Shown one piece after another: positions 22,805 through 34,284 of a stretch of DNA of 64,000 bases. The DNA comes from Ascoidea rubescens DSM 1968 (Eukaryota > Ascomycota > Saccharomycetes > Ascoideales > Ascoideaceae): positions 1,989,428 to 2,053,427 of the forward strand of contig NW_017962913.1 in assembly GCF_001661345.1 (NCBI RefSeq), written 5' to 3'. The position numbers and the translations under genes were made by a program. A model generated the notes under the pieces. It was given only the letters and a program-made list of their open reading frames with translations, ran no database searches and was not told where the DNA came from. Positions within the stretch are counted from its first letter, which is position 1, and each line of letters starts with the position of its first letter.

Positions 22805-24400
22805 TGGATATATGACCGATGGGAGGCTTAGCGCCCTATGAAACAAATCGGCCTCATTGATTTTAGTAGCATCCCTTGAAATGGTAAAAGCCCCATCGCA
22901 CGACTCTTTTATAAAGTATTAGATGAATGATATACCTTATCAGGTTTTGAGATTTTCAGGATGGATAGCCGCGATGATAGCAGTATTGTCACGTCAATAC
23001 ATCAATTGATTATCGACGTTTCAAACAAGATAGTTGAACGCCAGGACTAGAAACACAGGACTGTTGACGGCGTCATTGATTGAGTTAGATGACCTTTCGG
23101 ATGTGAGTATGGCCACAAAGGCCTGCATCATGGGGTCCCAAGATGCTGGGGTGGAAATAATGAGATTCCTATTACGATCCAGCTGATTTTTGATGAGCAG
23201 ATTGTCAGGCCCAATCTCTGTTGGTGGAGACAAATAACTCAATTGATGAGATAGCATTGTAACCAACAGTTAATTAGACTGAGTGAAAATCCCTTGTCAC
23301 CTATTTCTCTCAACATAAATGAATTAAGCATGGAGAACCAAGAAATCCAAGGCGTATAGTAACCAAACGGCAGTAGCTGATTGGTTCGGTGAACCCTATG
23401 CTGGAAGATGCAACGAGCCAACATTGGATCCGCAAAACAGTAATTGTTTTCCATCTGGCTCAGGGCGGACTCATGCAAGTACCCCCTTGTATGAGGTAAT
23501 CGTCCATGCTGTTGCCCGCTATTCAGACAGATCCATTTTGACGTGCTGACCGATCGGTCTGTCGTACGCGTCGATAAGTACGCAAATTCGTTCCTTACGT
23601 TGAGCAACCCCACCCCCAAAAACCGCCCAGTAGTCATTTCTAGGTGTTATACTTTGAGCAATCAACTGACACATCATAAGAGCAGCTTCACCATTGATTT
23701 TCAATATAGGAGTTTAACTAAATCATCAGCACACAATGGAAGCATTCAGCGGAGCTAATTTTTGAAATGAGATTGGCAGCATCACAAGGTGAACCCCGTG
23801 AAAATACAAACTATTGAAGTGAATTAAGACTCGTCTTGTCCCATCGATGAACAGACTCCTTCAGTACATAAATTGACTTGTGCGCCTTGGAGACTGTCTG
23901 AAGACATTCAACATTAGCGAATTCGGGGCGCCGCTTCCTGTAGATTTCAGCATCGATAACAGCATAATCGAATGCGGTTCTCCTATTATATTGATGATCC
24001 TTGAACGGATTTGTTGGTGCAACGGCAGGAACTGATCACACAATGGCGTTCCTAATGACTGTAATAACTCTTTCAGTATATTCAATACTTTCTAGATGAG
24101 AGAACCCTAACCATTTAGTGCGGCATTAGAAATTGTACAAGTTGATGGTCAATATATTGCAAATGAGAATGGATAGGAAACAGAAATATTTTCAATTTCA
24201 AAATAAATGGCATGCGATTACTATTATGGGCATTGCTTGAAACTATATTCAAAAGGAATTTTCCACATTGGTTCAGCTGAAATTGGGTTAACAGTGGTAG
24301 TGGCAATAATGGCGCAGCCAAACATGTTAGTGCAAATCTCGTTTTGGTGGTATTTATTAATTTGTTGGAAATCCATTTTACTACAGTTTCAGAGTGTCCA
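22805..24400 (-). pseudogene. RT-RNase H relic of element J
   Basis: RT frames are weak (24.4-23.4 kb). The RNase H end is clear. LIISTPASWDPMMQAFVAI (near 23,100-23,160) resembles the .S..EAEY.A...A block, with SINDAVNSPVF after it. YFIKESCDGAFTISRDATK and INEADLFHRALSLPSV (22,930-22,820) match HFIRE.V..G.i.l.yi.T...AD..TK.L. The 132-codon minus-strand frame at 23,239-23,637 lies inside this RT/RNase H and is not a separate gene. Confidence 0.62.
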
Positions 24401-24719
24401 TGATTTTCTTGATGATCTTTGCTGCTTTCAGCAACGAGGTCCATATCTGATTCAGCACCAGTGATAACAGCAATATCTGACGAATATACCAACGGATGCT
24501 GCAGCTCTTTTCGAGTTAATTTCATTGTGATCCGCATTATTGTTCACTTCATCTTTTGAGGTGATGACAATACGTATCTCATTCACTTTCGAGTTTCGTC
24601 TCAAGGATCGTCTGAAGGAGATGGAGCTGTGTTATCGTTCCCATTGGTAGCAGTGGGCTAATTTGTTTCAACAGCAGCAGCGGCGTTGGCTGCAGTTCCA
24701 ACGGCTGATGAGAATTTTG

Positions 24720-25610
24720 GTTGAAGAGCATCTGATGATCAATCGTTGATCGAAAATTTTGTTCATTCGTAGGAGACAAAGAATTGACAACATCGCAGCT
24801 GATATTTGAATTATGCACTATTTGCGCAACTGTACCTTTGTTGCAGCCTAGAAGAAAAAAGGAGACACGTGCCTCAGCTAACATGCTTCGCTTGATCTAT
24901 GTGGGGATGGTGTCAAGCGCATGGCATCCAAACAAGTTAGACAGGGCATCTCCTAACCTTCACTCATAAAGAATTTGAACGAGGTAGTCAACAGAGGTGG
25001 ACGTTTGGGGCAGAACAAATTCATCAAACAGAGTGCACACCTGAGTGCTTTGTTCTGAATGAATGAAAAAGTATTTTCCAATAACGTTGTCCTCCCGATT
25101 GTGATCATCTGCCACTGCCATTGTTTGCTCACCGCACTTTAATAAGGCTCATAAAGAACAGATGTTGGTTATTTTATTTCATTAGTTTGCGAATGGTATT
25201 TCAGAAGCTTGGATGCAAACAGCGTATGAGATCTGGACGTATCATCGGTCTCATCCAATAATCGATGACCAAACATCATATAATATATCAACGGCGCATT
25301 TGTCATCAACATCTAGTAATTTCAAATGCAGCATCATTTTAGAGTAACCTTCAACAATGGTGACAATATTGAATCACTCATTAAACCAGAACTGCGATTC
25401 GCAAACCAGTTTTGAACTTGAACAAACCCAAGAACAGGAGTGGTGTTGCAACCATCCGATATTGTATTAATTTTGGTCAGTTTTTCGCTGCGGCTAGCCT
25501 CATACTGTGACCCACCAATAGCGGCAATACCATTGTTGATCCTTAACTCGTTTACAACTGTCTCTGCTTCATATCCTGAACGTTGATGAACCTTTGCCGA
25601 AATAGATCAA
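24720..25610 (-). pseudogene. Integrase relic of element J
   Basis: Near 25,511-25,600, HQRSGYEAETVVNELRINN matches the pre-integrase motif WH.RLGH.S...L..L. The catalytic core follows: HRLLDETDDTSRSHTLF (near 25.25 kb) matches the FiDdfSR block, and TLLENTFSFIQNKALRCAL (near 25.05 kb) matches the DNG.EF...F..F block. The C-terminal domain ARVSFFLLGCNKGTVAQIV, ending in DVVNSLSPTNEQ, is at 24,884-24,740 and matches the FLGY..KGY block. The order is complete, which makes J the clearest integrase in the window after G. Confidence 0.68.
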
Positions 25611-25789
25611 ACAGCAGATTGGGAAACGATTGAGTCATTCAATGTTGAATCTGCTGTCTTGCTAGCTAGTGCACCGTTGAGAACAGGACAAAATTCATTC
25701 TAAGAAACCAGTGCCACACTCTGTGTTGCTGCTGACTTTGAATTCAATTTTGATCCATTGGTAGTATAAAAATCAATTTTCAAATAGTT

Positions 25790-25900
25790 GAGCAATTGAG
25801 GTTTTCCTAGTAGCATTACGGCTAGCATCAACGATAGTGACACTAATAGGACTTTTCAGATTTGAAAGAGGAGTTATGTCGGTGACCCAAACTGGGTTTG
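25790..25900 (-). pseudogene. Protease relic of element J
   Basis: WVTDITPLSNLKSPISVTI followed by VDASRNATRK matches the downstream half of the copia aspartic protease domain (the ..l...I.V.(V/A)DG.. strand). It lies between gag and the integrase, as expected. Confidence 0.45.
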
Positions 25901-26149
25901 CATATCAACTTTAGTGGCATCCAGAATGGCCTCAACAGCAGAAGCGTGGGGTGCAACCGGTCCGCCGGCCGGAGCTGGAGGTCGGGCTAACGCTTCCATG
26001 CCTAATGTGCATTTTTGTCACCATCTCTAACCCAAGTCTATCCTTCTGGACAGAGTTGGTGTGGCACCAACAAGCAGCAAAGAAAATAATTGAAACGGAA
26101 TCAGCATTGGAAACAGCAAGAAGTGTGAAAAAAATTCTTTGATGAATCA

Positions 26150-26885
26150 TTTGTGATCCCCCTTATTGGACAATGCAGCTTTCCGTTTGCAAAAAAAAAC
26201 AGCGCGTCGAAGTAACAGCAGGTTCATCACCAATAATGAAATTGATCGTCTGCATCTTTACCATTTGATCACGGCCAATTCAACCAATCTATAACACTTC
26301 ATCCAATACAGCAGACACAAAGTAGCCCTGATTCGTCGCCTGGCAAACTGGTTTTAACGCAACATTCAATTTGATGAATAAGGCTTATCACAAAAGATAG
26401 ACACTGCTTTGCTAACAGCTACATCTAAAATTCAAAATTGAGCTGCATTGGATTTCAAGACAAACGCCAAAGATTTGAAGTTAGCACCACCCATTTCTTT
26501 CTTTGAGTCTTGCGAAGCTGATTGGGAAATCCGCTCATGGTCTGTTGTGGCGAGTATATCATAGTATGTTAAGCTGAAAGAATATATGAAAATGGCGATC
26601 GTGGATCATATCGCCAGATCGGCTATTGAAACACTGTGATAAATCTGAGTGGTTACCTGAGCACTCCGGAAGCCCAGCGGAAAAAAGTGAATTTTACGTC
26701 CGGTGGTGACACATCAAATGTCAAGACCACTATCACGATTTGGCCAATTGACTACGCAGATTTTCTGATTCTCCCGCCAGATCTTTTACGAAGAAACAAA
26801 TGAATGGCAATGAAAAAGTGGATTCAATGCTTCAAGGAGGCCGCACTCGTGCGGTTCAATAAATCTTAAACGGTTTTCAAAGGAA
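26150..26885 (-). pseudogene. gag relic of element J
   Basis: By position upstream of the protease this is Gag. Frames with the composition of copia Gag are present, for example KEMGGANFKSLAFVLKSNA near 26.45 kb. A Pro/Ala-rich stretch LARPPAPAGGPVAPHASAV at about 25,920-25,980 leads towards the protease. I see no clear zinc knuckle. The plus-strand 63-codon frame at 25,951 is a shadow. Confidence 0.42.
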
Positions 26886-26889
26886 GCTG

Positions 26890-28006
26890 TCGCTTCTCTT
26901 GATGATTGATAGATCATTGAATGGTCAGTAGCTCCACTTGCTTAATATACAATTCTGTTAATGATCTACCAATTGCTGAAAAGGGAAATGCAGTTACTCG
27001 TAAAGCAAATACATTTCTTAAGAGCCACTTCGAACAGATGAAAATGCGATCCACAGGTCAGAACCTTGGAATTATTATTCAGCAGGACAAATCAAACCTG
27101 CAATTCTTCTTTGAATGACGTTACAGACGAGGCTCAATCGTTTAACCAAGTGGAATTCCTAATAATATTAAAATCATTTTAGCAAACTGATTTGAAATGT
27201 ATGTTGAGCCACAATCCGTGCTGATGGTGATCAGTCAAAATATCGATCATCATATGCTACTTTAGCAATCAAGGATAGTAGTCTGCGCAATCAAATTTCA
27301 TTCGCTGCAGCAGTTCAACAAAGATAGATGGTTCGTACATTGAAACAAGTTCATTCAGGTGCTTGCAGAGTGTTGCGACAAGTTTAATACCCAAAAAACT
27401 ATTCCATTCATTAATTGATTGATATAACTCAAATGAATCGTACTGATTTTACGATTCTTCACGAAACAGAGTACGTGAGAATCTATGACTATTCCGTGGA
27501 AGTACTTACACTGTTACCAGTGGTTACTGACAGTCCATTGTCAAATCAAAATTACGCGAAAATAAATATATGTAGATTCTAGGCATTTATACATGGCAAA
27601 ATGTTTTCAAGAATATGAGAGATCCCATCATATGTTGCGCTGCAATCTCCTGAGGCACATTATGTTGCGTTCGCTCAAAAAATGAAAAGTAGATTTTGTT
27701 TTCGTAACATATGAAGAAAAGCAAGAACACTAGTGACTTTTATTAATGAACTTGCAGGTAATCATTCTTGAGCGACACTTTTTTCTCATGCTCATACTGA
27801 TAGTCGATCAATGAATATCTCTTTTGAATATCGATTTATTGCTGAACATATTTCTTATTACCAATTAATCCTCGGTAATTTTGACACAAAATACAACTAG
27901 TCCCACGCTCTACCCAGCTAGTTGATAGCACTAAATTTCAATCTGTTGTTGAATTATTGAGTTTGTTGCACTGACTTTGATTTAATTAATATCAAGGTTA
28001 TAATAT
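26890..28006 (+). pseudogene. RT (second half)-RNase H relic of element B
   Basis: The frame at 26,921-27,115 reads LIYNSVNDLPIAEKGN near the RT active-site loop, then FLKSHFEQMKMRS and LGIIIQQDKSNLQ, matching L...F.M...G...LGI.I.Q. Near 27.35-27.40 kb, HSGACRVLRQV matches Hw.A.KRvLRYL. SYVALQSPEAHYVAFAQKM (near 27,628-27,685) is the RNase H VALS..EAEY.A block. The purine tract follows at 28,007. This continues the RT that stops at 21.45 kb on the other side of J. Confidence 0.7.
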
Positions 28007-28015
28007 GTGGGGAAG
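28007..28015 (+). other. Polypurine tract of element B
   Basis: GTGGGGAAG lies immediately before the LTR, which starts TGTGAAA. This is the best preserved purine tract in the window. Confidence 0.68.
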
Positions 28016-28610
28016 TGTGAAAAAAAATAGTTTAACTACTATGAATCCTTTTTATAACATTATTTGCGACATTCATTGCACCAACCAAGTTGGGAACAAC
28101 ATCAATTACTGCAACTTCTATGCCGCAGGATACAAAAATTGTTATATTTATTAACAATTATAGGCATAATATTTTCAGAAATTTATCTCTTTCTACTAAA
28201 ATGTGTTCCGTTGTTAAATGTAAACTTAGGTTATTGTAAGTCAAAATTATACTAATTTTATTTCATTATATTCTCATTTTACTTGATTATATTTTATTTT
28301 CACATTTGAATTATTTCTAACATTAGTTTAGGTAACCCAATTATCATCTTTTTTGTTCTCACTACGTCATCCATTTCTTTCATTAGATTCATTTATTCCA
28401 TAATTGCATATCCTGTTTTAATTATTTCACCTTTGACGTTGTTGATAATTTCTTCCATTTAAAATTACGTTTCATCTGGGATATAAAAGCACAGTCAATG
28501 CTTTAGTTCTCTAAACAGTTGTTATCACTACCGAGAGCTACATAGTATATATCTATTATCAGAATCACGACCTAAACAAAGTAAACACTCAGCGATCTTA
28601 AAGAATGACT
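28016..28610 (+). repeat. Group 1 LTR: 3' LTR of B, apparently also 5' LTR of C
   Basis: It starts TGTGAAA after the purine tract and carries TATAAAAG at 28,482-28,489. It is followed about 80 bp after its estimated end by the C gag start (CAGATATCCA at 28,691). It aligns by eye with LTRs at about 1.5, 6.47, 15.02 and 17.76 kb. No second LTR fits between B and C. Confidence 0.68.
28482..28489 (+). promoter_or_regulatory. TATA box of the B/C LTR
   Basis: TATAAAAG lies about 465 bp into the LTR and about 210 bp before the gag start, as expected for the U3/R border of a copia LTR. Confidence 0.58.
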
Positions 28611-28689
28611 TACCGAAATCACTTGAAATATTCAATCACTCATTCTCACTGATTTACATTGTTTTCTCTGCACATTAATTCTATTCTTT

Positions 28690-29413
28690 TCAGATATCCA
28701 CATTGGCCTCAATGCTTTGAAAAGAAGTTATTGGGTCAATTTAATTCTCCTTCGTAATGTTTGAACGGGTGCTCAATGGCTGTTGTTTAGAACTTGAATC
28801 ACCCAGCGGATTACTAACAACGTTAGTCCTGATATGATTTTCTTAATCGTATTTATGGTTGCAACTGATGTCAAACAAACTCGAAAATGATTTGCTGCTG
28901 CTGATAGAGCATCAATGTAGGTTCCAATTTAATTGAATGTATTTGGAAGCTATGAAAAAGACAATGGTGAGTCTTGTTCACTAAAGTGAATCAAGAAGTT
29001 GCCAATCAAAGAAAATAAGTGAACCTTAAGCATTTTAACTTCTTATGAAATCCGTCAACTAATAATTGAAATGAAAAAGCGTTTATAAAAAAAAATAACT
29101 TGTTTTTAACGGGAGACCAAAGGTATAGAAAGTTAGCACCTTACTTTCTTTTCTTAAGATCGAGGACGTAGTTGTTCGCAAATATTTTTGAAACAATTCT
29201 TTTGCTGGCAACTCATTTGATGTCACCAAACAAAGGGCATCTCTATGAACTAATGACAATCATATAACCGCTAATAAGCTAATAGAAACGGGATTCTGCA
29301 TAAGATCATCAGAAACGATTAGACTGAGGATTGAATTTGAAACAGGCAAAATTCTGCTACTAAAAGTTAAATGCTTCAGCTGCGCTGGTAATGGTCATCA
29401 AAGCGGCAATTGT
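28690..29413 (+). pseudogene. gag relic of element C with CCHC zinc knuckle
   Basis: The region starts YPHWPQCFEKK, has ATDVKQTRK near 28,863 and NSFAGNSFDVTKQRAS near 29,200. It ends in KCFSCAGNGHQSGNC at 29,369-29,413, an exact C-x2-C-x4-H-x4-C zinc knuckle that would bind RNA. This knuckle is the strongest single motif identifying the element class. The gag start is aligned with A, B, G and O. Confidence 0.7.
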
Positions 29414-29539
29414 AGAGTTCGAAACTATTTTCAATCTTTGGTGTCTACCGACTTACTTGAGTGTCCTATCGATTTCGACGATTTTATTAAAATTATGTAA
29501 AGATCAAATTGTGACGAAGCTTAATGCTTTTACAATCAG

Positions 29540-29610
29540 TGCCACGTTCAACATTTTCTTGATTCAGCTGCAGCAGCTAATTTTGTAAACAGTGATAAAC
29601 TATTAACTGA
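29540..29610 (+). pseudogene. Protease relic of element C
   Basis: HVQHFLDSAAAANFVNSDK lies about 140 bp after the zinc knuckle. It resembles the retrotransposon aspartic protease block .(L/I)(L/I)D(S/T)GA...(F/H)(I/V). Position and motif agree. Confidence 0.52.
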
Positions 29611-30199
29611 TCAAGCTATCCAAATAGATTAATGAGAGCGGTGATTGGAAACGAATTTGCACATGAAACAGAACTATTCAAGTTGGTCGTTTAAAATTAT
29701 GAGATGTCAAGCATATTCCTATGTTTCCGTGAAAAATCTTTACTTAAATTAATCTGGCTCAGAATCGTAACACTGCTAAGATTCAAAGAACTCAAATACT
29801 CATAGACATAGGCGGAGTGATTATTGCAATTATAGAGAAAGTCAAAGAGTTGTAGTTGTTTTGTGCATAGCAGCACAAAGTGATTTGCTTCAAGATTCCG
29901 AGAGTGGTTTGCCTCCAAATCCCAAGAAGCACGGTAGTTGACCATGTATATAGCTCCAAAACATCAGCAAACATGAATAGACTTTTCGACATATTCAAAG
30001 TGCGTAAGAGAAACAAGACAGTCGATTTTCGGTGTTAAATACATCCGACCTCTCGAAATTCCACAATTGACATCAGTTGGGCATTCCGCGGGGAACCTTT
30101 ATTGATCTAGTTGGTCTGATTGATGGCGCTTATTAATAAATTGTCAGGGAACATATATCGATTTTTATTGTTGGCCAACTATCATGTTCAAATCAGAAG

Positions 30200-31250
30200 C
30201 AACTGAAACAAAAAATAAATTATTATTAATGTTTGAAACTTTATTCACTTTAATGGACACATCACTCTTTGTTATCATGACACATAATGAATTCACTAAA
30301 TATATGTGCAATAGATTCTGCAAAGACTAATGTTTCAATCTTAAAATCACTTCACCTCTTTCAACTGTTCTAAATGAAATACCAAAGAACTATAACGTGC
30401 TGGTTGAAAAAAAAATCAAAACAGGGTATGATTGACTCACTGGTCTAAATCAACATTGGAACGTTGCAATTAGACATTCGATAATGTTCAACAATTATAT
30501 TCCAATTAATGATGATTTTAGACGTTTGCCGAAATTGGGAGAATATCGAAATGCGCCCTCAGGTCAATGCGCCATTTACCATTCAGCTGGCTGTCTCCAA
30601 TCCATTATGTCAGACCAAAGAATCTTATGAAAGACATCGACGGTACATTTCTTCGTTTAATTTTATGAAACTAAATTGTTTTCATGCTAGAACAATACCT
30701 CCAAAGGAAATGTCACAGCTACCACTTGCCAAACTTTCAATCACACTTAACCATCTGAATCAAATCATTGAGTCCATTTCAAAACGTTAAAGGCCGAGGC
30801 TGTTTCATTATCGCTTCAATATCCTCCCCGCAAACCTATCATCATTCGCGTGATCCGCCACTGTAGAACTCAAGCCGCAAATGTATTAGTAATAGACAGA
30901 CAATTAAAGCAGTGCACCGTTAGGCAATGGTATCAATCGTTTTTCAATAAAAATTTCAAATGCAACGCTATAATCAATTGCGGTGGCTGCTATTGAAGCA
31001 ATGATGAATGCCTTTAAACTAATCCAATAGGTGAATCAACATTAGTGTATAGGTTGCTTCCTATAAGTCGATCGGATATTGATTTCATACCAATCAACAA
31101 CTCATATCAACTATCAGCACGGCCAAATCACCTGCAAATCGTCATATCTTCTGTTGAATATGTAATTCCCCAAAAGTGTTTTTTCTAACAGTAAAATTGA
31201 TGATATCATGATGATAACAAAAGGATGACTAACTTTTGAAAAACATCAAC
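30200..31250 (+). pseudogene. Integrase relic of element C
   Basis: FKCNAIINCGGCY with SNDECL (near 30,956-31,015) matches the catalytic block K.IRSDNGGEY.SN.F. A 93-codon frame at 30,509-30,790 lies within the integrase. Its stretch MRPQVNAPFTIQLAVSNPL aligns loosely with the equivalent part of B (20.24 kb). Confidence 0.5.
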
Positions 31251-31419
31251 ATAACCACCACCGATGACTACTCCGGTCAGACTGAGTATATTGAAGGAGC
31301 ATCCAACCACACAATGGTTTCCTTTCTTCACAAGGAAGTGTGTTAGTTGGTATCAAATACAAAATCTATCAGTCCAACGTTCTTCTCAGATCTTCTACAA
31401 GCCCACCTACATGAAAACG

Positions 31420-33420
31420 GTTATCTGATATTGCAAAGGAATTGAATGCATTTGAAGAAGGGGAGGGATATTTATTAGTTTCTCCATCAGCAGGTCAACA
31501 GAAAAAGGTCAAAGAATCACTTGCATTCAATCCTCAGCTTACAACTTGCCGCTTTGGACGGTCTAAGAAACAAATAGATGCGACAATACCTTTTGAAGAG
31601 CGTGGCCAAGGCAATGGTTCTGATTTTGATTCATTTACAAAATATGATAAAATAGGATAAATGCTTTGCTCAACCGCCATATCCTTCTACAATAGCCGCC
31701 AACTGGATGCCATCACTGTTTTGATGAACGGACCTTTTGATTATGCATAGTATCTTGATCTTCGTTCTGGAGTATTTACATTAGGAGATAATGACTGGAA
31801 ATCGAAACACCGTTGCCCGATCTCATGCAAGCCCTATTCATTTCGATTATCACACTCTTGATCATTGTTGGTCCTACCAATAGCTAGGGTCAAAATTTTT
31901 TGTCCCACGTTTGCTGCAGTATTGAAGTAGTTTGGTATCTTTATATGTTGATGTAATTTCAATTGCTGAACATGCAAAAAAAATAATTCATCTGGTAAAT
32001 CCATTATGTTTCCGTACCCTTGCAATGAATGATTTGAAAACTGCAAGTTCTTTCATGGAAAGATTGTGCAGCAAACCAATAAAGAATAGCAAGTTTGTTT
32101 AAAAAGTTCTAATGATAAATTTGAGTTGCATCTCCAACTGCACTTTTTTAAAAAATTAGAAACAGCAGTAGGCAAAGGGTTTCGAGTCAATTTTCAATCG
32201 ACAGACATTGGTGCGAATCATTAATCCAACTATAGATCATTTGATGTTAGTTCACTGTCTATGACTGATTATGTTGCATGTGATATTTCAAATTCAAAAT
32301 GATTTTTAATATTGGGCGATGCATAAAATGTAAATGTTGACGTTTCGTGATCTTGGTAACATCAATAAATCAGAGAAATACATGGAAAAGACAAGGATTG
32401 AAAATAATTGAATTTGCTGTCTTCCCAATTCTCTAAAAGTTGTAGTCTACACTCTATTTTCATGAAAATCAATGGAATCAATTTACTGGCTTCAAAATTT
32501 TTGGAATCCAGCTGTGTCATTCATTCTGGCAATAACGACTCAATGGTTTGATTTGGATTAATTTACATGTGGTTAATCTGCTAATTGAAATCCAACACTG
32601 AGATAAAGAGCAATATAACATCAATATTGTCGGATTGGTTGTGACTATGTGAATGAAAAGAAAATGATGACAATGTATGGTTATTACCATATAGAATAAT
32701 AATAGCCGCCCGTACCTTCAGCTGCCCTAGTGTGCTTTGGATGATTAATCCACTTGCCGTAGGTTCTGCGATGAATTATTTTCAGCAATTTTGGAAAGAG
32801 AACCCATCATGACATTAATGTCAGGAAGTCCATGAGTGCATGATAACGTTTAATCATATAAAGAAGCAACTTTGCCTTTTGCGTGTGATTTGTCAGTAGC
32901 CATTCAGTGTCTCTAACATCTGTTAATTGCAAAGATGTTAGCTAAAAATGACTTCCGATTGTTTGATACTTGGATTGTCAAGAATTCAGGAATTAGTATT
33001 GTGTATTAAATTTTCTTACTTTAGTTTCCAATGCCCAAGGTTTTGATTCAACGACTATTATACCACTTACAGTGCATCAGATGAATGGCCTTTCGATTGA
33101 TTCGCCTAATCTCTGCTTAGAAATGACGACTCAATGAAAATATTCTATCTCACAATATTAGCCGTAGATGGGTGACGTTCCATCCAGTTGAGCTATACTT
33201 CAATGAATCAATTGAATCAATTAATATTGTTTCAACAACATTTTCATATCCTTTAGTAACCCAGTGCTGATAATTGTTCTAATTTTAGCACCTGCAAATC
33301 CGATTGAGTCATCATAATATTATCTTCTAAACATATTTTGTATCAATTAGTATTTGCCCCGTACAGATTGGAATGATCTTTGCTGGACATCCCTTAAATC
33401 GCTTTGCAAAGTCCTTCTTA
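31420..33420 (+). pseudogene. RT-RNase H relic of element C
   Basis: RQLDAITVLMNGPFDYA (near 31,694) is the QLDV.TAFLNGP.DYA block shared with A and G. AALVCFG with IIFSNFGKRTHHD (near 32,715-32,800) resembles the VGSLIY..TRPDI.F block. YLPRTDWNDLCWTSLKS (near 33,350-33,400) matches the RNase H tail yiPT...AD.lTKSL. The 70-codon minus-strand frame at 31,834 is a shadow. Confidence 0.55.
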
Positions 33421-33877
33421 TTTATTTTTGTTGGCTGATCAATTTCATTTTTTGTTTTCGCAGCACCTTGGATTGGATGATCATTGTTATATATCATAGA
33501 ACTTGGATTGTAAAGAATCGTGGTTTATCAATGATTGGGAGTTTTTGCTGCTACCTTTAAAACACGATGGAGTGCTTTGAACGGAGTCAAGGGGGCGGGT
33601 TTCGAACTGTACAATCTACTTTATATATGGCAACCCTCGTCCTTTAATCTAACAGTTCCAGCAGGGAAACCAAAATCCGCTGGATTTTCACTAGGTTCAT
33701 TCTTGAGATACCCCTCGACTCCCGATTGGCAAAGAATTGTTTTTGCGGCAAGGGGATAATAAATGCCTTCATGTTAATGTATCAAATATTCCAACTTGTT
33801 CATAAATATCAACACAGTTATGGCTGATATATTCACGATTTTATTTTCGACGAAATATTCGCCTAAACCGCAACAAC

Positions 33878-33901
33878 CGAAAGTTTGATGTTAAACTTTC
33901 G
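33878..33901. repeat. Perfect 9-bp inverted repeat, 6-nt loop
   Basis: CGAAAGTTT (33,878-33,886) pairs perfectly with AAACTTTCG (33,893-33,901). Confidence 0.6.
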
Positions 33902-34004
33902 ATAACTACTTTCCTTAGTGATTATTTTCTCCAACTTATTTTTGTGTTCTTAATAAAAGAACAGCTGTCTCGTCTATTGAACTGATTTTTTCGGGCGAAG
34001 CAGA

Positions 34005-34032
34005 CGACCAACTTGCTATTGGTCGGGTTTTT
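34005..34032. repeat. 7-bp hairpin followed by a T run
   Basis: CGACCAA (34,005-34,011) pairs with TTGGTCG (34,019-34,025), and GGTTTTT follows. It looks like a terminator, but in a eukaryotic repeat it may be chance or an LTR R-region hairpin. Confidence 0.4.
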
Positions 34033-34284
34033 AGAACATCTAAGAACATTGTTGTAATGACGTACTTTGATGTTGATACCAATTTATGTGGTTCATCATC
34101 ATCCAATAGATCATTGAAATTTGGCAGGCTGCATTAATGAAATTATTTTCACTTGTCAATGGTTGAGCTCGGTGTTCCTGATCATATTCAAAAAAAGCCA
34201 TATAATTTTTGATGATTCACGTTAGCCTGATTTTCACTAATAGACAAGCTTTTTTGTGATAAAAATGTATTTTGCTACGTTGAA

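Larger units (their letters stand above)
22785..26885 (-). mobile_element. Element J: group 3 copia-type fossil nested in B
   Basis: Almost a complete copia Gag-Pol order is visible on the minus strand. It has gag (26.85-26.15 kb), protease (25.9-25.8 kb), integrase (25.6-24.7 kb), RT (24.4-23.3 kb) and RNase H (23.2-22.8 kb), then the LTR. It is clearly richer in G+C than group 1. No 5' LTR is visible on its right side before B resumes at 26.9 kb, so its 5' end is probably lost. It must be younger than B, which it splits, but it is itself broken many times. Confidence 0.68.
17760..28610 (+). mobile_element. Element B: copia-type fossil split by element J
   Basis: The 5' LTR (17,760), gag and the start of pol lie to the left of J. 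The RT active-site region, RNase H, purine tract and 3' LTR (28,016) lie to its right at 26.9-28.6 kb, all on the plus strand. The pol breaks off near 21.45 kb at the beginning of RT and resumes near 26.9 kb inside RT, so the two parts complement each other. This is the simplest reading, and B without J would be about 5.4 kb. Both halves are decayed. Confidence 0.62.
28690..33590 (+). mobile_element. Element C: copia-type LTR retrotransposon fossil
   Basis: A complete order is visible: gag (28.69-29.34 kb), CCHC zinc knuckle (29,372-29,413), protease (29.55-29.60 kb), integrase (30.2-31.2 kb), RT (31.65-32.85 kb) and RNase H ending near 33.41 kb. A purine-rich run (GGGGGCGGG, near 33,590) may be its terminal tract, but no group 1 LTR is clear after it. 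It follows the LTR of element B head to tail. Dozens of breaks. Confidence 0.68.
33590..34280. other. Mixed stretch: G+C-rich block and two hairpins
   Basis: The first 170 bp are G+C-rich, and the minus strand reads YYPLAAKTILCQSGVEG near 33.73 kb. That resembles the RNase H block of group 2 (MYPLAATK in U2), so a group 2 scrap is possible. The rest is AT-rich with two perfect short hairpins (33,878 and 34,005). No gene is visible. Confidence 0.35.

Noticed and set aside
23239-23637. 132-codon minus-strand frame as a separate gene
   Set aside because: It lies between the RT and the RNase H tail of J on the same strand, and overlapping frames fit better as part of that pol.
33585-33625. tRNA remnant (GGTTTCGAACT resembles a B box)
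   Set aside because: No matching A box, acceptor pairing or anticodon arm at tRNA spacing.
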